Source: Enterocloster bolteae
Lineage (GTDB): Bacteria > Bacillota > Clostridia > Lachnospirales > Lachnospiraceae
DNA length: 64,000 bases
Reading direction: 5' to 3'
Assembly (NCBI RefSeq): GCF_002234575.2
Contig: NZ_CP022464.2
Span: 5,208,001-5,272,000, forward strand
Part shown: piece by piece, positions 33,551 to 43,270 of the stretch
Layout: each line of letters starts with the position of its first letter
Position numbering within the stretch: the first letter of the stretch is position 1
Translations under genes and position numbers: made by a program
Notes under the pieces: generated by a model
Seen by the model: the letters and a program-made list of their open reading frames with translations, nothing else
The model's database searches: none
What the model was told of the DNA's origin: nothing

Positions 33551-35425
33551 CTATGATTGGATATGAACTGCACCAAATGGGCATGCCTCCGCACAGGCCC
33601 CGCACTTAATGCACTGCTGCTGCCGGATTGTAAATACATGCTTTAACTCTCCTGCAATCGCCCCTGCCGGACATCCCTTTGCGCATTTAGAACATCCCCT
33701 GCATGTTTCCTCATCAATGATATACGTCTTCATGCTCTGACAGACTCCTGCCCTGCACTTTTTCTCATTAATATGTTCCAAATACTCTTTCCGGAATGCT
33801 TTTATGGTACTGATAACAGGAAGAGGAGCACTCTTTCCAAGTCCACACAACGCAGTGTTGGATATCATATCCGCCAGTTGTTCCAACCGTTCAATATCAT
33901 CTGGCTCCCCTTTCCCTTCCACAATTCGTTCAAGTATCTCCAGCATCCGCTTTGTTCCTTCCCGGCACGGTACACATTTGCCGCAGCTTTCCCTTTGGGT
34001 AAAATTCATGAAAAATCTTGCCACTTCCACCATACAAGTATGCTTATCCATGACCACCAAACCACCGGATCCTATAATTACATTGAATTTCTGGACAGAA
34101 TCAAAATCCAGGGGTTCATCTAAATGTTCTTCCGTAAGACACCCACCTGACGGTCCGCCAATCTGTACTGCCTTGAATTCACTTCCCTCTTTCAGCCCTC
34201 CGCAGATATCATAAATGATTGTCCGCAGGGTCGTCCCCATAGGGACCTCCACCAGGCCCGTGTTCTCAATACATCCAGTGACAGAAAAAGTCTTTGTTCC
34301 GGTGCTGTTTTCTGTGCCTATAGTGCGAAACCATTTCCCTCCGTTGACAATAATACCCGGCAGATTAGCGTACGTCTCCACGTTATTGAGCACGGTAGGC
34401 TTTCCCCACAGACCCTGGTCCACAGTCCTGGGCGGCTTAACCCTGGGCATACCTCTGTGCCCCTCAATAGATGCGGTCAGGGCGCTGCCTTCCCCGCATA
34501 CAAACGCGCCTGCCCCTCTGTTGATGTGCAGATGGAATGAAAAACCAGTGCCTAAAATGGAATCTCCAAGCAGTCCTCTTTCCTCCATCTGCCCTATGGC
34601 CTGCCTCAATCTTGCCACGGACAATGGGTACTCAGCACGTACATAGATGAAGCCTTCCGATGCACCAACTGCATATCCTGCCAGCATCATGCCTTCGATA
34701 AGGCGACAGGGGTCTCCCTCCATAACGCTTCCGTCCATGAAGGCTCCCGGATCCCCTTCATCGCCATTGCACACAATATACTTAAGGGGCTCCTCTTTGT
34801 GGGCAGCCACTTGTCTCCATTTCCGGCCTGCTGGAAATCCGCCGCCGCCGCGTCCCCGAAGCCCTGAAAACTCTACTTCTGCAATCACAGCTTCCGGCGT
34901 CATGGCAAACAATGCTTTTTTCAACGCGCTAAATCCGCCTGCAGCCATATACTCCTCCACGGATTCTGCATCAATATTTCCGCATTGTTCCAGCACGATT
35001 CTGGTCTGACGGGCAAAATATGGGATTTCATCCACTGCTCCGTAAGAAATCCCCTCTTTTTTGTAGAACAGGCGCTCTACAGGTATTCCCTGTTTTACCG
35101 TTTTCTCAACAATTTCCTCACAGTCCTCAGGCTGCACTTTAACATACTGACAGTGCTGCGGCTCTATCCTCACAAGGGGACCTAATTCACAGAAACCCTG
35201 GCACCCGCTTTTCACGATACCGATATGAGGAACGTCCTTTTCCAGCTCCACGCGTATGCCCTCGTCCTCTTTGCACAGTTCCCGCAGTTGACTATACACA
35301 TCCAGAGAACCAGTGGCAACACAGCCGGTTCCTGCGCACACCAGAATCCTGCAAGTATACCCATCCTTTCTGTCCCTGCACTGTCTCTGCAGCATTTCTA
35401 ATTGTGTTCTGTCCTCAACCCGCAT
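33551..35425 (-). CDS. hydB: Bifurcating hydrogenase NADH/FMN subunit (NuoF-like)
   Basis: 624 residues. N-terminal thioredoxin-like [2Fe-2S] domain (CAGTGCVATGS...CQGFCELGP, ~28-90), then NuoF core with LRGRGGGGFPAGRKW (NADH/FMN), CNGDEGDPGAFMD, and RESCGKCVPCREGT plus a later Cys for the [4Fe-4S] N3-like site. The C-terminus adds a ferredoxin domain with two motifs (CRGCSKCAKGCP, CIKCGACAEACP). This is HydB/HndC, where flavin-based bifurcation takes place. Overlaps hydC by 11 bp. A GGGGGGAG run serves as its ribosome binding site. Confidence 0.95.
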   Translation of the reverse strand: MRVEDRTQLEMLQRQCRDRKDGYTCRILVCAGTGCVATGSLDVYSQLRELCKEDEGIRVELEKDVPHIGIVKSGCQGFCELGPLVRIEPQHCQYVKVQPEDCEEIVEKTVKQGIPVERLFYKKEGISYGAVDEIPYFARQTRIVLEQCGNIDAESVEEYMAAGGFSALKKALFAMTPEAVIAEVEFSGLRGRGGGGFPAGRKWRQVAAHKEEPLKYIVCNGDEGDPGAFMDGSVMEGDPCRLIEGMMLAGYAVGASEGFIYVRAEYPLSVARLRQAIGQMEERGLLGDSILGTGFSFHLHINRGAGAFVCGEGSALTASIEGHRGMPRVKPPRTVDQGLWGKPTVLNNVETYANLPGIIVNGGKWFRTIGTENSTGTKTFSVTGCIENTGLVEVPMGTTLRTIIYDICGGLKEGSEFKAVQIGGPSGGCLTEEHLDEPLDFDSVQKFNVIIGSGGLVVMDKHTCMVEVARFFMNFTQRESCGKCVPCREGTKRMLEILERIVEGKGEPDDIERLEQLADMISNTALCGLGKSAPLPVISTIKAFRKEYLEHINEKKCRAGVCQSMKTYIIDEETCRGCSKCAKGCPAGAIAGELKHVFTIRQQQCIKCGACAEACPFGAVHIQS

Positions 35426-35903
35426 CTGGCTCCCCCCGTTTGATTTCTTCCAGCAGCTTCTTCATTTTCTCAGGTGACATTTTAGGATAAACCTTCTCAT
35501 TTACGGTGATCGCTGGAGCCAGACCGCAGGCTCCCAGACAAGAAACGGTCTCCACCGTAAAAAGTGCATCCTCCGTGGTATGCTTTTTCGCATTTAGTTT
35601 TAACGTCTTATATAGATAATCCAAGATAGGCATTGACTTTCTTACATGACAGGCTGTGCCATCACATATTTTGATAATGTATTTCCCTTTCTCCTCAAAT
35701 GAAAAATTTTCATAAAAACTGGCTACACTGTAAGCTTTTGCCTCTGTTATGCCAATCTCTTTCGCCACATATGTCAGCAGTTCCGGGGGCAGATACCGGT
35801 ATTCCTCCTGAATGTCCTGAATGATTGGTATCAGCGACCGCTCCTCCCGCGTATGCATCTCAATGATTTCATCCGCCTTTTTGTAAAATGATTCCCCTAA
35901 CAT
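35415..35903 (-). CDS. hydC: Bifurcating hydrogenase NuoE-like subunit
   Basis: 162 residues. NuoE/HndA fold with helical N-terminus (LLPIIQDIQEEY-like: RSLIPIIQDIQEEYRYLPPE), VASFYENFSF, and [2Fe-2S] cysteines in CDGTACHVR and CLGACGLAPA. It passes electrons between HydB and HydA. AAGGAGG precedes the ATG. First gene of the hydC-hydB-hydA operon. Confidence 0.95.
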   Translation of the reverse strand: MLGESFYKKADEIIEMHTREERSLIPIIQDIQEEYRYLPPELLTYVAKEIGITEAKAYSVASFYENFSFEEKGKYIIKICDGTACHVRKSMPILDYLYKTLKLNAKKHTTEDALFTVETVSCLGACGLAPAITVNEKVYPKMSPEKMKKLLEEIKRGEPDAG

Positions 35904-35958
35904 GTACTACCTCCTTTTGTGAATATTGCTATTTTTTTATGTTTGTCCATGATATCTT

Positions 35959-35975
35959 TTGTTATATTTTAACAT
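35959..35975. promoter_or_regulatory. Rex-like palindrome upstream of hydC (one base short)
   Basis: TTGTTATATTTTAACAT lies just downstream of a TATAAT hexamer (minus strand) in the hyd promoter region. It has TTGTTA and TTAACA-type half sites but is 17 bp long where Rex sites are 18, so the assignment is weak. Confidence 0.3.
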
Positions 35976-36063
35976 TATATCTTTTTTTATTCACATCTAA
36001 AACCCATATAACGGTATATGTTTTTCTATATGCAGGAGAAATCATAAATGGCACCTAAACTAC

Positions 36064-36450
36064 CTAAGCATAATAAACAACTTTGATAGAATAAATGCCA
36101 CATCCAAGTCTATTCCAGCACCGTGGGAAGGACCAGTTAAATATTGTAACAGGACCTGTCAGCATACCTTTAACCGGTTTTTCTGTCAGACTCTGAGTAT
36201 ATACAGTGTATTCTACTGTCATGGGCCGGCTTCTGGATACATCTCCCAGACAATAGAAGGCTTTATAAATCATGTCCCCTAGGACTGTACCCATGCTTTT
36301 CCGCGAACAGGAATTCATCCAGACACTCACCAAAATATTCCACCATGTCATTGCGCTCATATTTCCCATGTACCAGTATATCCAGGCCGATTTCTTCCTG
36401 AAGCCGGACACATTCTTCAATCTTTTTCCGTATAAATTTTTATATAATCA
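36064..36450 (-). pseudogene. Fragment of cobalamin-independent methionine synthase (metE)
   Basis: Two minus-strand frames joined near 36290 reconstruct the middle of the MetE C-terminal domain: EECVRLQEEIGLDILVHGKY, then ERNDMVEYFGECLDEFLF, a break, then LGDVSRSRPMTVEYTVYTQS and LTEKPVKGMLTGPVTIFNWS. These match MetE blocks closely. Both ends are missing, so about 125 codons of a ~760-codon gene survive, with a frameshift. It lies downstream of a MetE-like gene and far from any full-length copy in the window. Confidence 0.82.
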
Positions 36451-36563
36451 CTGAAAGCGCCTGCTCAGATATAAAATCCCAGCGGCGCTCCCCATGTTCT
36501 CAACAGGGATGCGGGCAGCATCCCCAAATCGCAGTTATATTGCAAAATAGAAAAATAACAGCA

Positions 36564-37667
36564 TTACAGGAAATCTTTGCATCTAACCAGCAGATCAATC
36601 TTTTTCCATTGAGTATCCTCATCAATACAATTGCCCTCCTCAACAGAAGCAAATCCGCACTGTGGTGACAAGGCGATATTGGCGCCCACAACTTCTTTCG
36701 CCTTCATGTATCTTCGTTTAATCTCATCGTAGCTTTCCAATACGGGGTTTTTGGTTGAAATAAGTCCTGCAACAAAGGTTGCTCCAGTCCCTTTTAATAT
36801 GGACCAGGGTTCAAAGGAACCCGAACGTTCATCGTCATATTCCACAAAGAATCCGTCATAAGGAATCTGGCTGATAATCGGTGCCACGGAATCATAAAAA
36901 CCGGAAAAAAGTGGATTCCCTTTAAAATTACCCTTACAGAAATGTGTTGCAATCACCATATCCGCCGGCCTGTCTTCCAAAGCCCTGGTGGAAACACGCT
37001 TGAACCACTCCAGCACTTCTGATTTTTTATATCCAAGGGATTCAACCTTCTTCAAAAATTTTTCATCAATCATGTAGGTCCAGGAAGTATCGTCAATCTG
37101 AAGGTACCTGCATCCATGTTCATACAAATCTTTTATGGCATCCTGATATGCAAGAGCGATGTCTTCAATCAATGCATTTATATTGCTGCCGTAATATGGT
37201 ACCTCTTTAATCCCCATCTGAAGATAATTATCTACCAGCATCATATTGGGACCGGAAATACATTTTTTTGCTGTCACACCCGGATATTTTTCAGCCTCGC
37301 AGAGAAGAAAATCAAACGCCTCAATCTCCGGATGCACACGTTCCTGACTATAAGAAATTTTTCCGGTAATATATCCAAGTTCTATATGATTCACCACACC
37401 GTTGCGTTCCTTGTCCAAATGCTTTGTGGTAAAACCGTCAAATTCCTTAAGCCAGTCCAGATGCCACCACCTTCGTCTGAATTCACCATCTGTCACAAAT
37501 TCAAGGCCATGGGAAACCTCCGTCGAAACCAGTTCTCTAATAGCCTCATCTTCAATTTTTCTCAACTCTTCCAAGGACAGATTGCCGTCTGCATATTTTT
37601 GTCTCGCCTTCTTAATCTTCCCAGGTCTTAAAAATGACCCCACAATATCGTATTTAATATTTAACAT
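36564..37667 (-). CDS. MetE-like (core MetE / YxjG-type) methyltransferase
   Basis: 367 residues, the length of the single C-terminal barrel of MetE without the N-terminal half. Blocks: DIVGSFLRPGKIKKARQKYA, FVTDGEFRRRWWHLDWL, GCRYLQIDDTSW, a zinc-site-type ATHFCKGN and the late SPQCGFAS that supplies the zinc cysteine. Family members move a methyl group to homocysteine, from methyl-THF or another donor. It ends the operon that begins at the cobalamin riboswitch, about 50 bp after the ATPase gene. A B12-independent methyl transfer that is switched on when B12 is scarce fits. Confidence 0.85.
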   Translation of the reverse strand: MLNIKYDIVGSFLRPGKIKKARQKYADGNLSLEELRKIEDEAIRELVSTEVSHGLEFVTDGEFRRRWWHLDWLKEFDGFTTKHLDKERNGVVNHIELGYITGKISYSQERVHPEIEAFDFLLCEAEKYPGVTAKKCISGPNMMLVDNYLQMGIKEVPYYGSNINALIEDIALAYQDAIKDLYEHGCRYLQIDDTSWTYMIDEKFLKKVESLGYKKSEVLEWFKRVSTRALEDRPADMVIATHFCKGNFKGNPLFSGFYDSVAPIISQIPYDGFFVEYDDERSGSFEPWSILKGTGATFVAGLISTKNPVLESYDEIKRRYMKAKEVVGANIALSPQCGFASVEEGNCIDEDTQWKKIDLLVRCKDFL

Positions 37668-37718
37668 CTCATACCTCCATACTTTATTATAAATTCAATA
37701 TTATATTCTATCTGCCAG

Positions 37719-38642
37719 TCAGCCCACTTTGTGACATCTCACCCAATGACCTTCTTGGATTTCTTTCATCTCCGGCGTCCTGCTCCGGCATACATCCACA
37801 CAGTCCGGGCATAGTTCCTCATAGGGGCATCCACCAACAGTTCCTCCGTAACCGGATTTCTCCGGAATGTATTCTGAGTACTTGGCCCCGCATGCTTTAA
37901 ATAGCCTTTTTGTATATGGATGACAGAGCGTACTAAACATATCAATATGTTCAATATCTTCCACAATCCATCCGCCATACATAACAGAAAGGCTGTCCGA
38001 AAGATAATAAATTGCTTCCAAATCATGGGAAACCAGTACCTGGGTAAGTCCATTTTCCCTTCCGAGCATTTCCAGCAGTTTCATGATTTGTGCCTGCACT
38101 GATACATCCAGGCTGCTTAAAGGCTCATCTAGCAAAAGAATCTTCGGCTCCGCAGCCAGCGCTCTTGCAATGCAGATCCGCTGAAGCTGTCCTCCGCTGA
38201 ACTGGGCCGGATATTTTAAAAGGTCCGCAGCGGACAGACCAACCTGTTTTATGAGTGCGGCTGTCTGCTGTCTGCGCTCCACCTTGTTCATATGGGTAAA
38301 ATTTCTAAGTGGTTCGCCAATAATCTCTTCGGCCGTTGCATACTGATTCACTGCATTCATACTGTTCTGAAATATCATCTGTATTTCATTCCGCTTCCTT
38401 TTCATCTGCAATGCTACAGGCTCCCCCTTGTAAAGAATCTGTCCGCTGCTCGGCGTTTCCATCCCGGCAAGCATACGCATTAAGGTACTTTTACCGCAAC
38501 CGCTTTCCCCCACAATCCCGTGGCACTCTCCTGTATGAATCTTAAGTGACAGGTTATTAACAGCATACACTTGTCCTTTTCCTGCACATCGGTATCTGCG
38601 GCTTATCATATCAGCTTCCAGCATGGTATGCTTATGTATCAT
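37719..38642 (-). CDS. Nickel/peptide-type ABC transporter ATPase 2 (OppF/NikE-like)
   Basis: 307 residues from the ATG at 38642 (GGAGG seven bases ahead); earlier in-frame codons run inside the previous gene. Walker A GESGCGKST, signature FSGGQLQRICIARAL, Walker B ILLLDEPLSSLD and switch SHDLEAI. The C-terminus has the oligopeptide/nickel tail with cysteines (CPYEELCPDCVDVCR), a possible Fe-S or metal site found in this subfamily. Stop and start of neighbouring genes are within 3 bp. Confidence 0.9.
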   Translation of the reverse strand: MIHKHTMLEADMISRRYRCAGKGQVYAVNNLSLKIHTGECHGIVGESGCGKSTLMRMLAGMETPSSGQILYKGEPVALQMKRKRNEIQMIFQNSMNAVNQYATAEEIIGEPLRNFTHMNKVERRQQTAALIKQVGLSAADLLKYPAQFSGGQLQRICIARALAAEPKILLLDEPLSSLDVSVQAQIMKLLEMLGRENGLTQVLVSHDLEAIYYLSDSLSVMYGGWIVEDIEHIDMFSTLCHPYTKRLFKACGAKYSEYIPEKSGYGGTVGGCPYEELCPDCVDVCRSRTPEMKEIQEGHWVRCHKVG

Positions 38643-38644
38643 CC

Positions 38645-39622
38645 TCATCCCTCCCCGGCCCGAAAACAACGAACCTGATGATTCACCGGACCATGTTTTA
38701 AAAGTTTTGGACACGATTGCCTGCATAATTTCAGAGCATCTTTACACCGGTCAGCGAAAGGACATCCTGGGACTTTTTCTTTGATTCCCGGCGGATATCC
38801 CTCCATAACCCGGACTGCTTCTTTTGAAAATACGGGCCTTGAGGCCAAAAGCCCTTTCGTATAAGGGTGCAAAGGATTTTCCAGCACCTCTGATACCGGG
38901 CCCTGCTCTATCACATACCCCGCATACATGACACAAAGATCATCTGAGATACTCTGGATTACCCTTAAATCATGGGATACCATAAGTACCGTCAGCCCCT
39001 GCTCCCTTTTCAGCTCTCCCAACAAGCCTAAAATTTCCCATTGAGTGGTGATATCCAATGCAGTGGTCGGTTCATCAGCAATCAAAAGACGCGGTTTTCC
39101 TAAAAGTGCAAGGGCAATCATGACCCGCTGCAGCATACCTCCGCTTAACTGGAATGCATAGCTTTTCAGTACCCGCTCTGGCTCCCGGATTCCCATCCTG
39201 ATTAAAAGGGCTGCTGTCCGCTCCAATATCTCCTGACGGTTCTGTGAAAAGACACCTGCCATTTCCAGAAAATGTCCCCTCAATGTCATCCGCGGATCAA
39301 ATGCACCAGCCGGATCCTGTGCTATAAAACCCGCTGCAGTACCGCAAAATCCCGGACGTACGCCATCCTTTCCCGCGATAATCCTGTGCCCTTCAAATAG
39401 TATGCTCCCTTCTGTTTCCCACTCGTCTTGATCTAAAAGTCCAAGTATACAGTGGCATAGGAGTGTTTTCCCGCAGCCGCTTTCTCCAATAATCCCCAGG
39501 TTTCTTCCCGCACATATAGAAACAGAAACCCCATTCACTGCGGTAAAACGTCTCTTTCCCTCCTTTAACGCCACCCTGATATCATCCAGCCGCAAAAGCT
39601 CTGTCTGATTGTGTAAATGCAT
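38645..39622 (-). CDS. Nickel/peptide-type ABC transporter ATPase 1 (OppD/NikD-like)
   Basis: 325 residues. Walker A GESGCGKTLL, signature LSGGMLQRVMIALAL, Walker B LLIADEPTTALD, switch SHDLRVI, and the C-terminal tail CPFADRCKDALKLCRQSCP with the four-cysteine pattern of OppD/DppD. Works with the next ATPase as a heterodimer. Closely packed in the operon. Confidence 0.9.
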   Translation of the reverse strand: MHLHNQTELLRLDDIRVALKEGKRRFTAVNGVSVSICAGRNLGIIGESGCGKTLLCHCILGLLDQDEWETEGSILFEGHRIIAGKDGVRPGFCGTAAGFIAQDPAGAFDPRMTLRGHFLEMAGVFSQNRQEILERTAALLIRMGIREPERVLKSYAFQLSGGMLQRVMIALALLGKPRLLIADEPTTALDITTQWEILGLLGELKREQGLTVLMVSHDLRVIQSISDDLCVMYAGYVIEQGPVSEVLENPLHPYTKGLLASRPVFSKEAVRVMEGYPPGIKEKVPGCPFADRCKDALKLCRQSCPKLLKHGPVNHQVRCFRAGEG

Positions 39623-39626
39623 GCCC

Positions 39627-40445
39627 TTATCTCCTCATCTTTCCGGCAATCTCCTGAATTCTGTCACCCAAACCATTTGTAAATATCACCACTGCCAAAA
39701 TGCAGAGACCAGGCCAGAACATCATGGAGGGATCCGTGCTTATGAAGGAACGTCCGTCCTGAATCATCATCCCCCATTCCGGGCTGGGAGGCGCCGCCCC
39801 GAATCCCAGGAAGGAATATCCCGCTAGGGCAGTCAGGGCAGTTCCAAAATTAATGGTCGTCACAGACAGCATCTGCATACGGATAGCAGGAAAAATCAAC
39901 GTTGTGATTATAGAAAACAAACTGCTTCCTGCCATCCTGGAAGCCAGTACAGCCTCCTTTTCACGCTCTGCCTTTGTCAGATTCCTTGCGACCCTGGCAT
40001 ACCAGACCCATCTGGTAGCCAGCATTCCCAGGCACAGTTCAAAGAGTCCAGTTCCCAGAAGACTTACCACCACCAATACAATGACAATACCGGGAAAAGC
40101 CCGCACAGCGTCACATATTCCCATAAAAATCCGGTCCGGCAGCCCACCCGTATACCCGGATAGCATGCCGAGCATGGTCCCTGTCACAGATGATATGACA
40201 GTAATCAGAACGGCATAACCAAGAGACAGTCTGGAACCGTAGAGTATTCGCGACAATATACACCGGCCCATATGGTCCGTCCCCAGCGGAAACATGCTTG
40301 ATATTCCTGCAAACCTGGCTGTATAATGGATCTCGTTGGGATCATTTGGGGACAGACATGGGGCCAATACAGCCGCTATTGCAAACAGAATCAGCATGAA
40401 CAGGCAGAAAAGACATACCCTGTCCTTTATTAATTTCCGGAACAT
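39627..40445 (-). CDS. ABC transporter permease 2 (DppC/NikC-like)
   Basis: 272 residues, about six membrane segments, starting MFRKLIKDRVCLFCLFMLIL. PLGTDHMGRCILSRILYGSRLSL is the DppC periplasmic block (shown in part: LGTDHMGRCILSRI) and EKEAVLASRMAGSSLFSII the EAA loop that meets the ATPases. Confidence 0.9.
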   Translation of the reverse strand: MFRKLIKDRVCLFCLFMLILFAIAAVLAPCLSPNDPNEIHYTARFAGISSMFPLGTDHMGRCILSRILYGSRLSLGYAVLITVISSVTGTMLGMLSGYTGGLPDRIFMGICDAVRAFPGIVIVLVVVSLLGTGLFELCLGMLATRWVWYARVARNLTKAEREKEAVLASRMAGSSLFSIITTLIFPAIRMQMLSVTTINFGTALTALAGYSFLGFGAAPPSPEWGMMIQDGRSFISTDPSMMFWPGLCILAVVIFTNGLGDRIQEIAGKMRR

Positions 40446-40454
40446 AAATCCACC

Positions 40455-41396
40455 TCACCTCTCCTCCCCCTCAAAACGGATCTGGGGATTCATCGCCGCA
40501 CACAATATATCCATGCCTAAATTAAGCAGTGTATATACCACCGCAATCACCAGTATATATCCCTGGATGACCGGATAGTCCCTTCCAGCAACAGCGCTGA
40601 CAATCAGCCTCCCCATTCCCGGCCAGGCAAACACATTCTCTACAATTACAGCTCCGGACAGCATACTTCCAAGACTTAATCCCAGGGTTGTGAATACAGG
40701 ATTTAATGCGTTTGGGAGTACATGTCTCCACAAAACTGTATTCTTCTTCAGGCCCCTTGCCCTGCCATAGACCGCATACCGCCTGCCCATATTCTCTACA
40801 ATCCCACCTCTAATCATCTTTGTATACATGGCGATATAAGAACAGGCAAGGGTAGCTGAAGGTAACACCAGATGGCTGAAAGTCTCTGCTCCCTGCACAG
40901 GAAGCAGCTTAAGTTTCAGCGCAAACAATTCAACCAGAAGGAACCCCAGCCAGAAGGACGGCATGGAACTTCCGAGAAACGTAATCCCTCTTATAAGCTG
41001 ATCTCCCGCGCTGCCTGGCCGCTTTCCCGCCATAATCCCCAACGGAAGGGACAGTACCGCTATCCAGACAGCGGACATGGCTGTCAGGATCATTGTATAT
41101 CGGAAACTGATTAGCAGCTGTCCGGACACAGGCTTTTTAGTCATAAATGATACACCTAAATCCAGACACACCACCCGCCTTAGCCAGGCAGTATATTGGA
41201 ATATGACCGGCCGGTCCAGCCCTAATTCCGCCCGAACTTTTGCCAGAGCCGCATCTGTTACCGGAGCATTGATAGAATTCAGGTAAGCAAACGCTGCATC
41301 TCCTGGCATCAGCCGCACCAGGGCAAAGGCTGCAATGGAAACCAGGAATAAAAGCACTATCATACCAACCAGTCGTTTCTGTATATATTTCCCCAT
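40455..41396 (-). CDS. ABC transporter permease 1 (DppB/NikB-like)
   Basis: 313 residues, six membrane segments. Starts MGKYIQKRLVGMIVLLFLVS, with FALVRLMPGDAAFAYL and the EAA-type loop YGRARGLKKNTVLWRHVLPN. Standard length for DppB/NikB. It follows the binding-protein gene by 26 bp. Confidence 0.9.
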   Translation of the reverse strand: MGKYIQKRLVGMIVLLFLVSIAAFALVRLMPGDAAFAYLNSINAPVTDAALAKVRAELGLDRPVIFQYTAWLRRVVCLDLGVSFMTKKPVSGQLLISFRYTMILTAMSAVWIAVLSLPLGIMAGKRPGSAGDQLIRGITFLGSSMPSFWLGFLLVELFALKLKLLPVQGAETFSHLVLPSATLACSYIAMYTKMIRGGIVENMGRRYAVYGRARGLKKNTVLWRHVLPNALNPVFTTLGLSLGSMLSGAVIVENVFAWPGMGRLIVSAVAGRDYPVIQGYILVIAVVYTLLNLGMDILCAAMNPQIRFEGEER

Positions 41397-41422
41397 ATTT
41401 CTTCCACCTTAAATGGCCATAT

Positions 41423-43090
41423 CTATTCTCTCACCACGCTCCCCACTGGCATCACATCCTTGCCATCGGTCAGGTCAAGTCCCTTAAGACTGCTATCATA
41501 TACCGCCAGGGTGGAGGACACAGTCAGCGGTATATAGACAGCCTGTTCCTTAAAGGATTCCATGATATATGTAAAATCCTCCTTCAGCTTATCCTCATCA
41601 ATCTCACTCAGTGCCTCGTTCATAACCTTATTGAGCTCTGCCTTATTGTCCATTCCCTTCTGTACCGTACTGAACTTATCTCCATCGCTTCTCATGGCGG
41701 CCAGTGTGGCGAAAGGTTCGTAGGAACCACCCCAGGAACTGTAGAGAATCATATCAAAATCCCCTTCTTTCCACTTCTTCCTGAACACCTGAGAATCCTC
41801 CTCGCAGATATTCAGTTTGACCCCCACTTTTTTATACTGTTCCTGAAGCACCAGCCCGATATTTTTTCCATTTTTAAAAACAGTATCATACAGCATATCC
41901 ACTTCCAGGGTAACTCCATCCTTTGTCCGGTAATCGCTGCCTGATTCCAGATTCCAGCCTGCAAGCTCCAGGATTTCTGCTGCTTTTTCCGGTTGATATG
42001 GATACCCATCGGTACCGGTCTGTGTAAGTGTTACGCTGTCCGCAAAATAAGATGATGCCGGTTTTTGCAGACTGCCATAGACATACTCAGAAATCACAGT
42101 ATTATCGGTTGTATATTCCAAAGCCTGACGCACGCTCACATCTCCCAGCATATCACCTGCTGTATTCAGGCTCAGACTTGTCACCTGCGTGCCCTCTGCC
42201 ATCTGGGTACCGAATCCCAATTTTCCCAGTTCATAATACGCATCCGCAGAAAGACCATCATTTACATCAATATACATATCGATTTCGCCAGCTTTCAAGG
42301 CGTTTACAACCGTGTCCATATCCGGGATTACTTCTACCTTTACATATTTGAATGACGGCTTCTCACCCCAGTAATATTCATTTCTCTCAAAAATTGTATA
42401 CTGGTCCTGGACATACTCTTTTACTGTCCACATACCTGTACCCACTGGCTTCTTTACGCCATCCTTATAAATATTCCCTGACTCCGGAAAGGCTGCCCTG
42501 CCCGCAACCGTCAGCGGCCTATTAAAACTCATATCCGACAACAATGAGTTGCAGGGATTTTTTAAATTCATAATCAGGGTCGTGTCGTCCGGCGTATCCA
42601 TGGTATCAATCTCCTCCAGGCACTGAAGGAAGGAGTACCCATCCTTATTATCAATTACATCCTGGATATTTTCCTTTACCAGCTCCGCATTCAGGTCAGA
42701 TCCATCGCTGAACTTCACGTTTTTCCTCAAATGGAATGTATATGTTTTTCCATCCTCTGAAATCTCCCAGTTCTCTGCCAGCTCCGGTACAATTTTACCG
42801 TTTACCAATGCAGTTAGTCCATCATATACCCAATCCTGAGCATACATGGGTGAAGACATGGTGTGAGGATTCATATCCCCAAGGTCCTTGGGATAAGCCA
42901 GAACCAGTGTAGACTTCTCCTCTGACTGCAATGCTTTTGTTTCCGCATTTTCGTCTGTATTCTCCTCTACCGCGCTTTCTGCCTGAACAGCTGTCTCCGT
43001 TACTCCTTGCGTACTCCCGGCTGTACAGCCAGCGGACAGCAGTGTCGCCATCAGTATCACAGCTGGTATCAGCATGTTTCTTTTCCTCAT
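41423..43090 (-). CDS. Substrate-binding lipoprotein of the nickel/peptide family
   Basis: 555 residues from the ATG at 43090 (AGGAG upstream). Lipoprotein signal with lipobox LLSAGC, Cys22, then a ~50-residue low-complexity linker and the SBP family-5 body: AENWEISEDGKTYTFHLRKN and GTGMWTVKEYVQDQYTIFERNEYYWG (in part). NikA/DppA-type proteins bind nickel chelates, peptides or other small solutes. Control by a B12 riboswitch points to cobalt or a corrinoid-related solute. The metal is inferred; no ligand residues can be assigned by eye. Confidence 0.88.
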   Translation of the reverse strand: MRKRNMLIPAVILMATLLSAGCTAGSTQGVTETAVQAESAVEENTDENAETKALQSEEKSTLVLAYPKDLGDMNPHTMSSPMYAQDWVYDGLTALVNGKIVPELAENWEISEDGKTYTFHLRKNVKFSDGSDLNAELVKENIQDVIDNKDGYSFLQCLEEIDTMDTPDDTTLIMNLKNPCNSLLSDMSFNRPLTVAGRAAFPESGNIYKDGVKKPVGTGMWTVKEYVQDQYTIFERNEYYWGEKPSFKYVKVEVIPDMDTVVNALKAGEIDMYIDVNDGLSADAYYELGKLGFGTQMAEGTQVTSLSLNTAGDMLGDVSVRQALEYTTDNTVISEYVYGSLQKPASSYFADSVTLTQTGTDGYPYQPEKAAEILELAGWNLESGSDYRTKDGVTLEVDMLYDTVFKNGKNIGLVLQEQYKKVGVKLNICEEDSQVFRKKWKEGDFDMILYSSWGGSYEPFATLAAMRSDGDKFSTVQKGMDNKAELNKVMNEALSEIDEDKLKEDFTYIMESFKEQAVYIPLTVSSTLAVYDSSLKGLDLTDGKDVMPVGSVVRE

Positions 43091-43170
43091 TCCTTTTTCT
43101 CCTCTTTTAAGATTATTTGGGGCATTTGTCATCTTCACCGTCTCAGTTGAACGAGGCGAATTTTTTGTAC

Positions 43171-43191
43171 AAAAAAAGCCCTGTTCAGGGC
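43171..43191 (-). terminator. Attenuator terminator of the cobalamin riboswitch
   Basis: Minus strand: GCCCTG-AA-CAGGGC followed by seven Ts, 80 bp before the transporter start and 80 bp after the riboswitch. Position and shape fit a B12-dependent transcription stop. Confidence 0.8.
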
Positions 43192-43270
43192 AAATGACAA
43201 TACAAAAACAAAGAGTTTCCATGAAGAAACTCCCCAATCCGGCTCCGCTTACCCTGGAGCGCCGCCGTTT

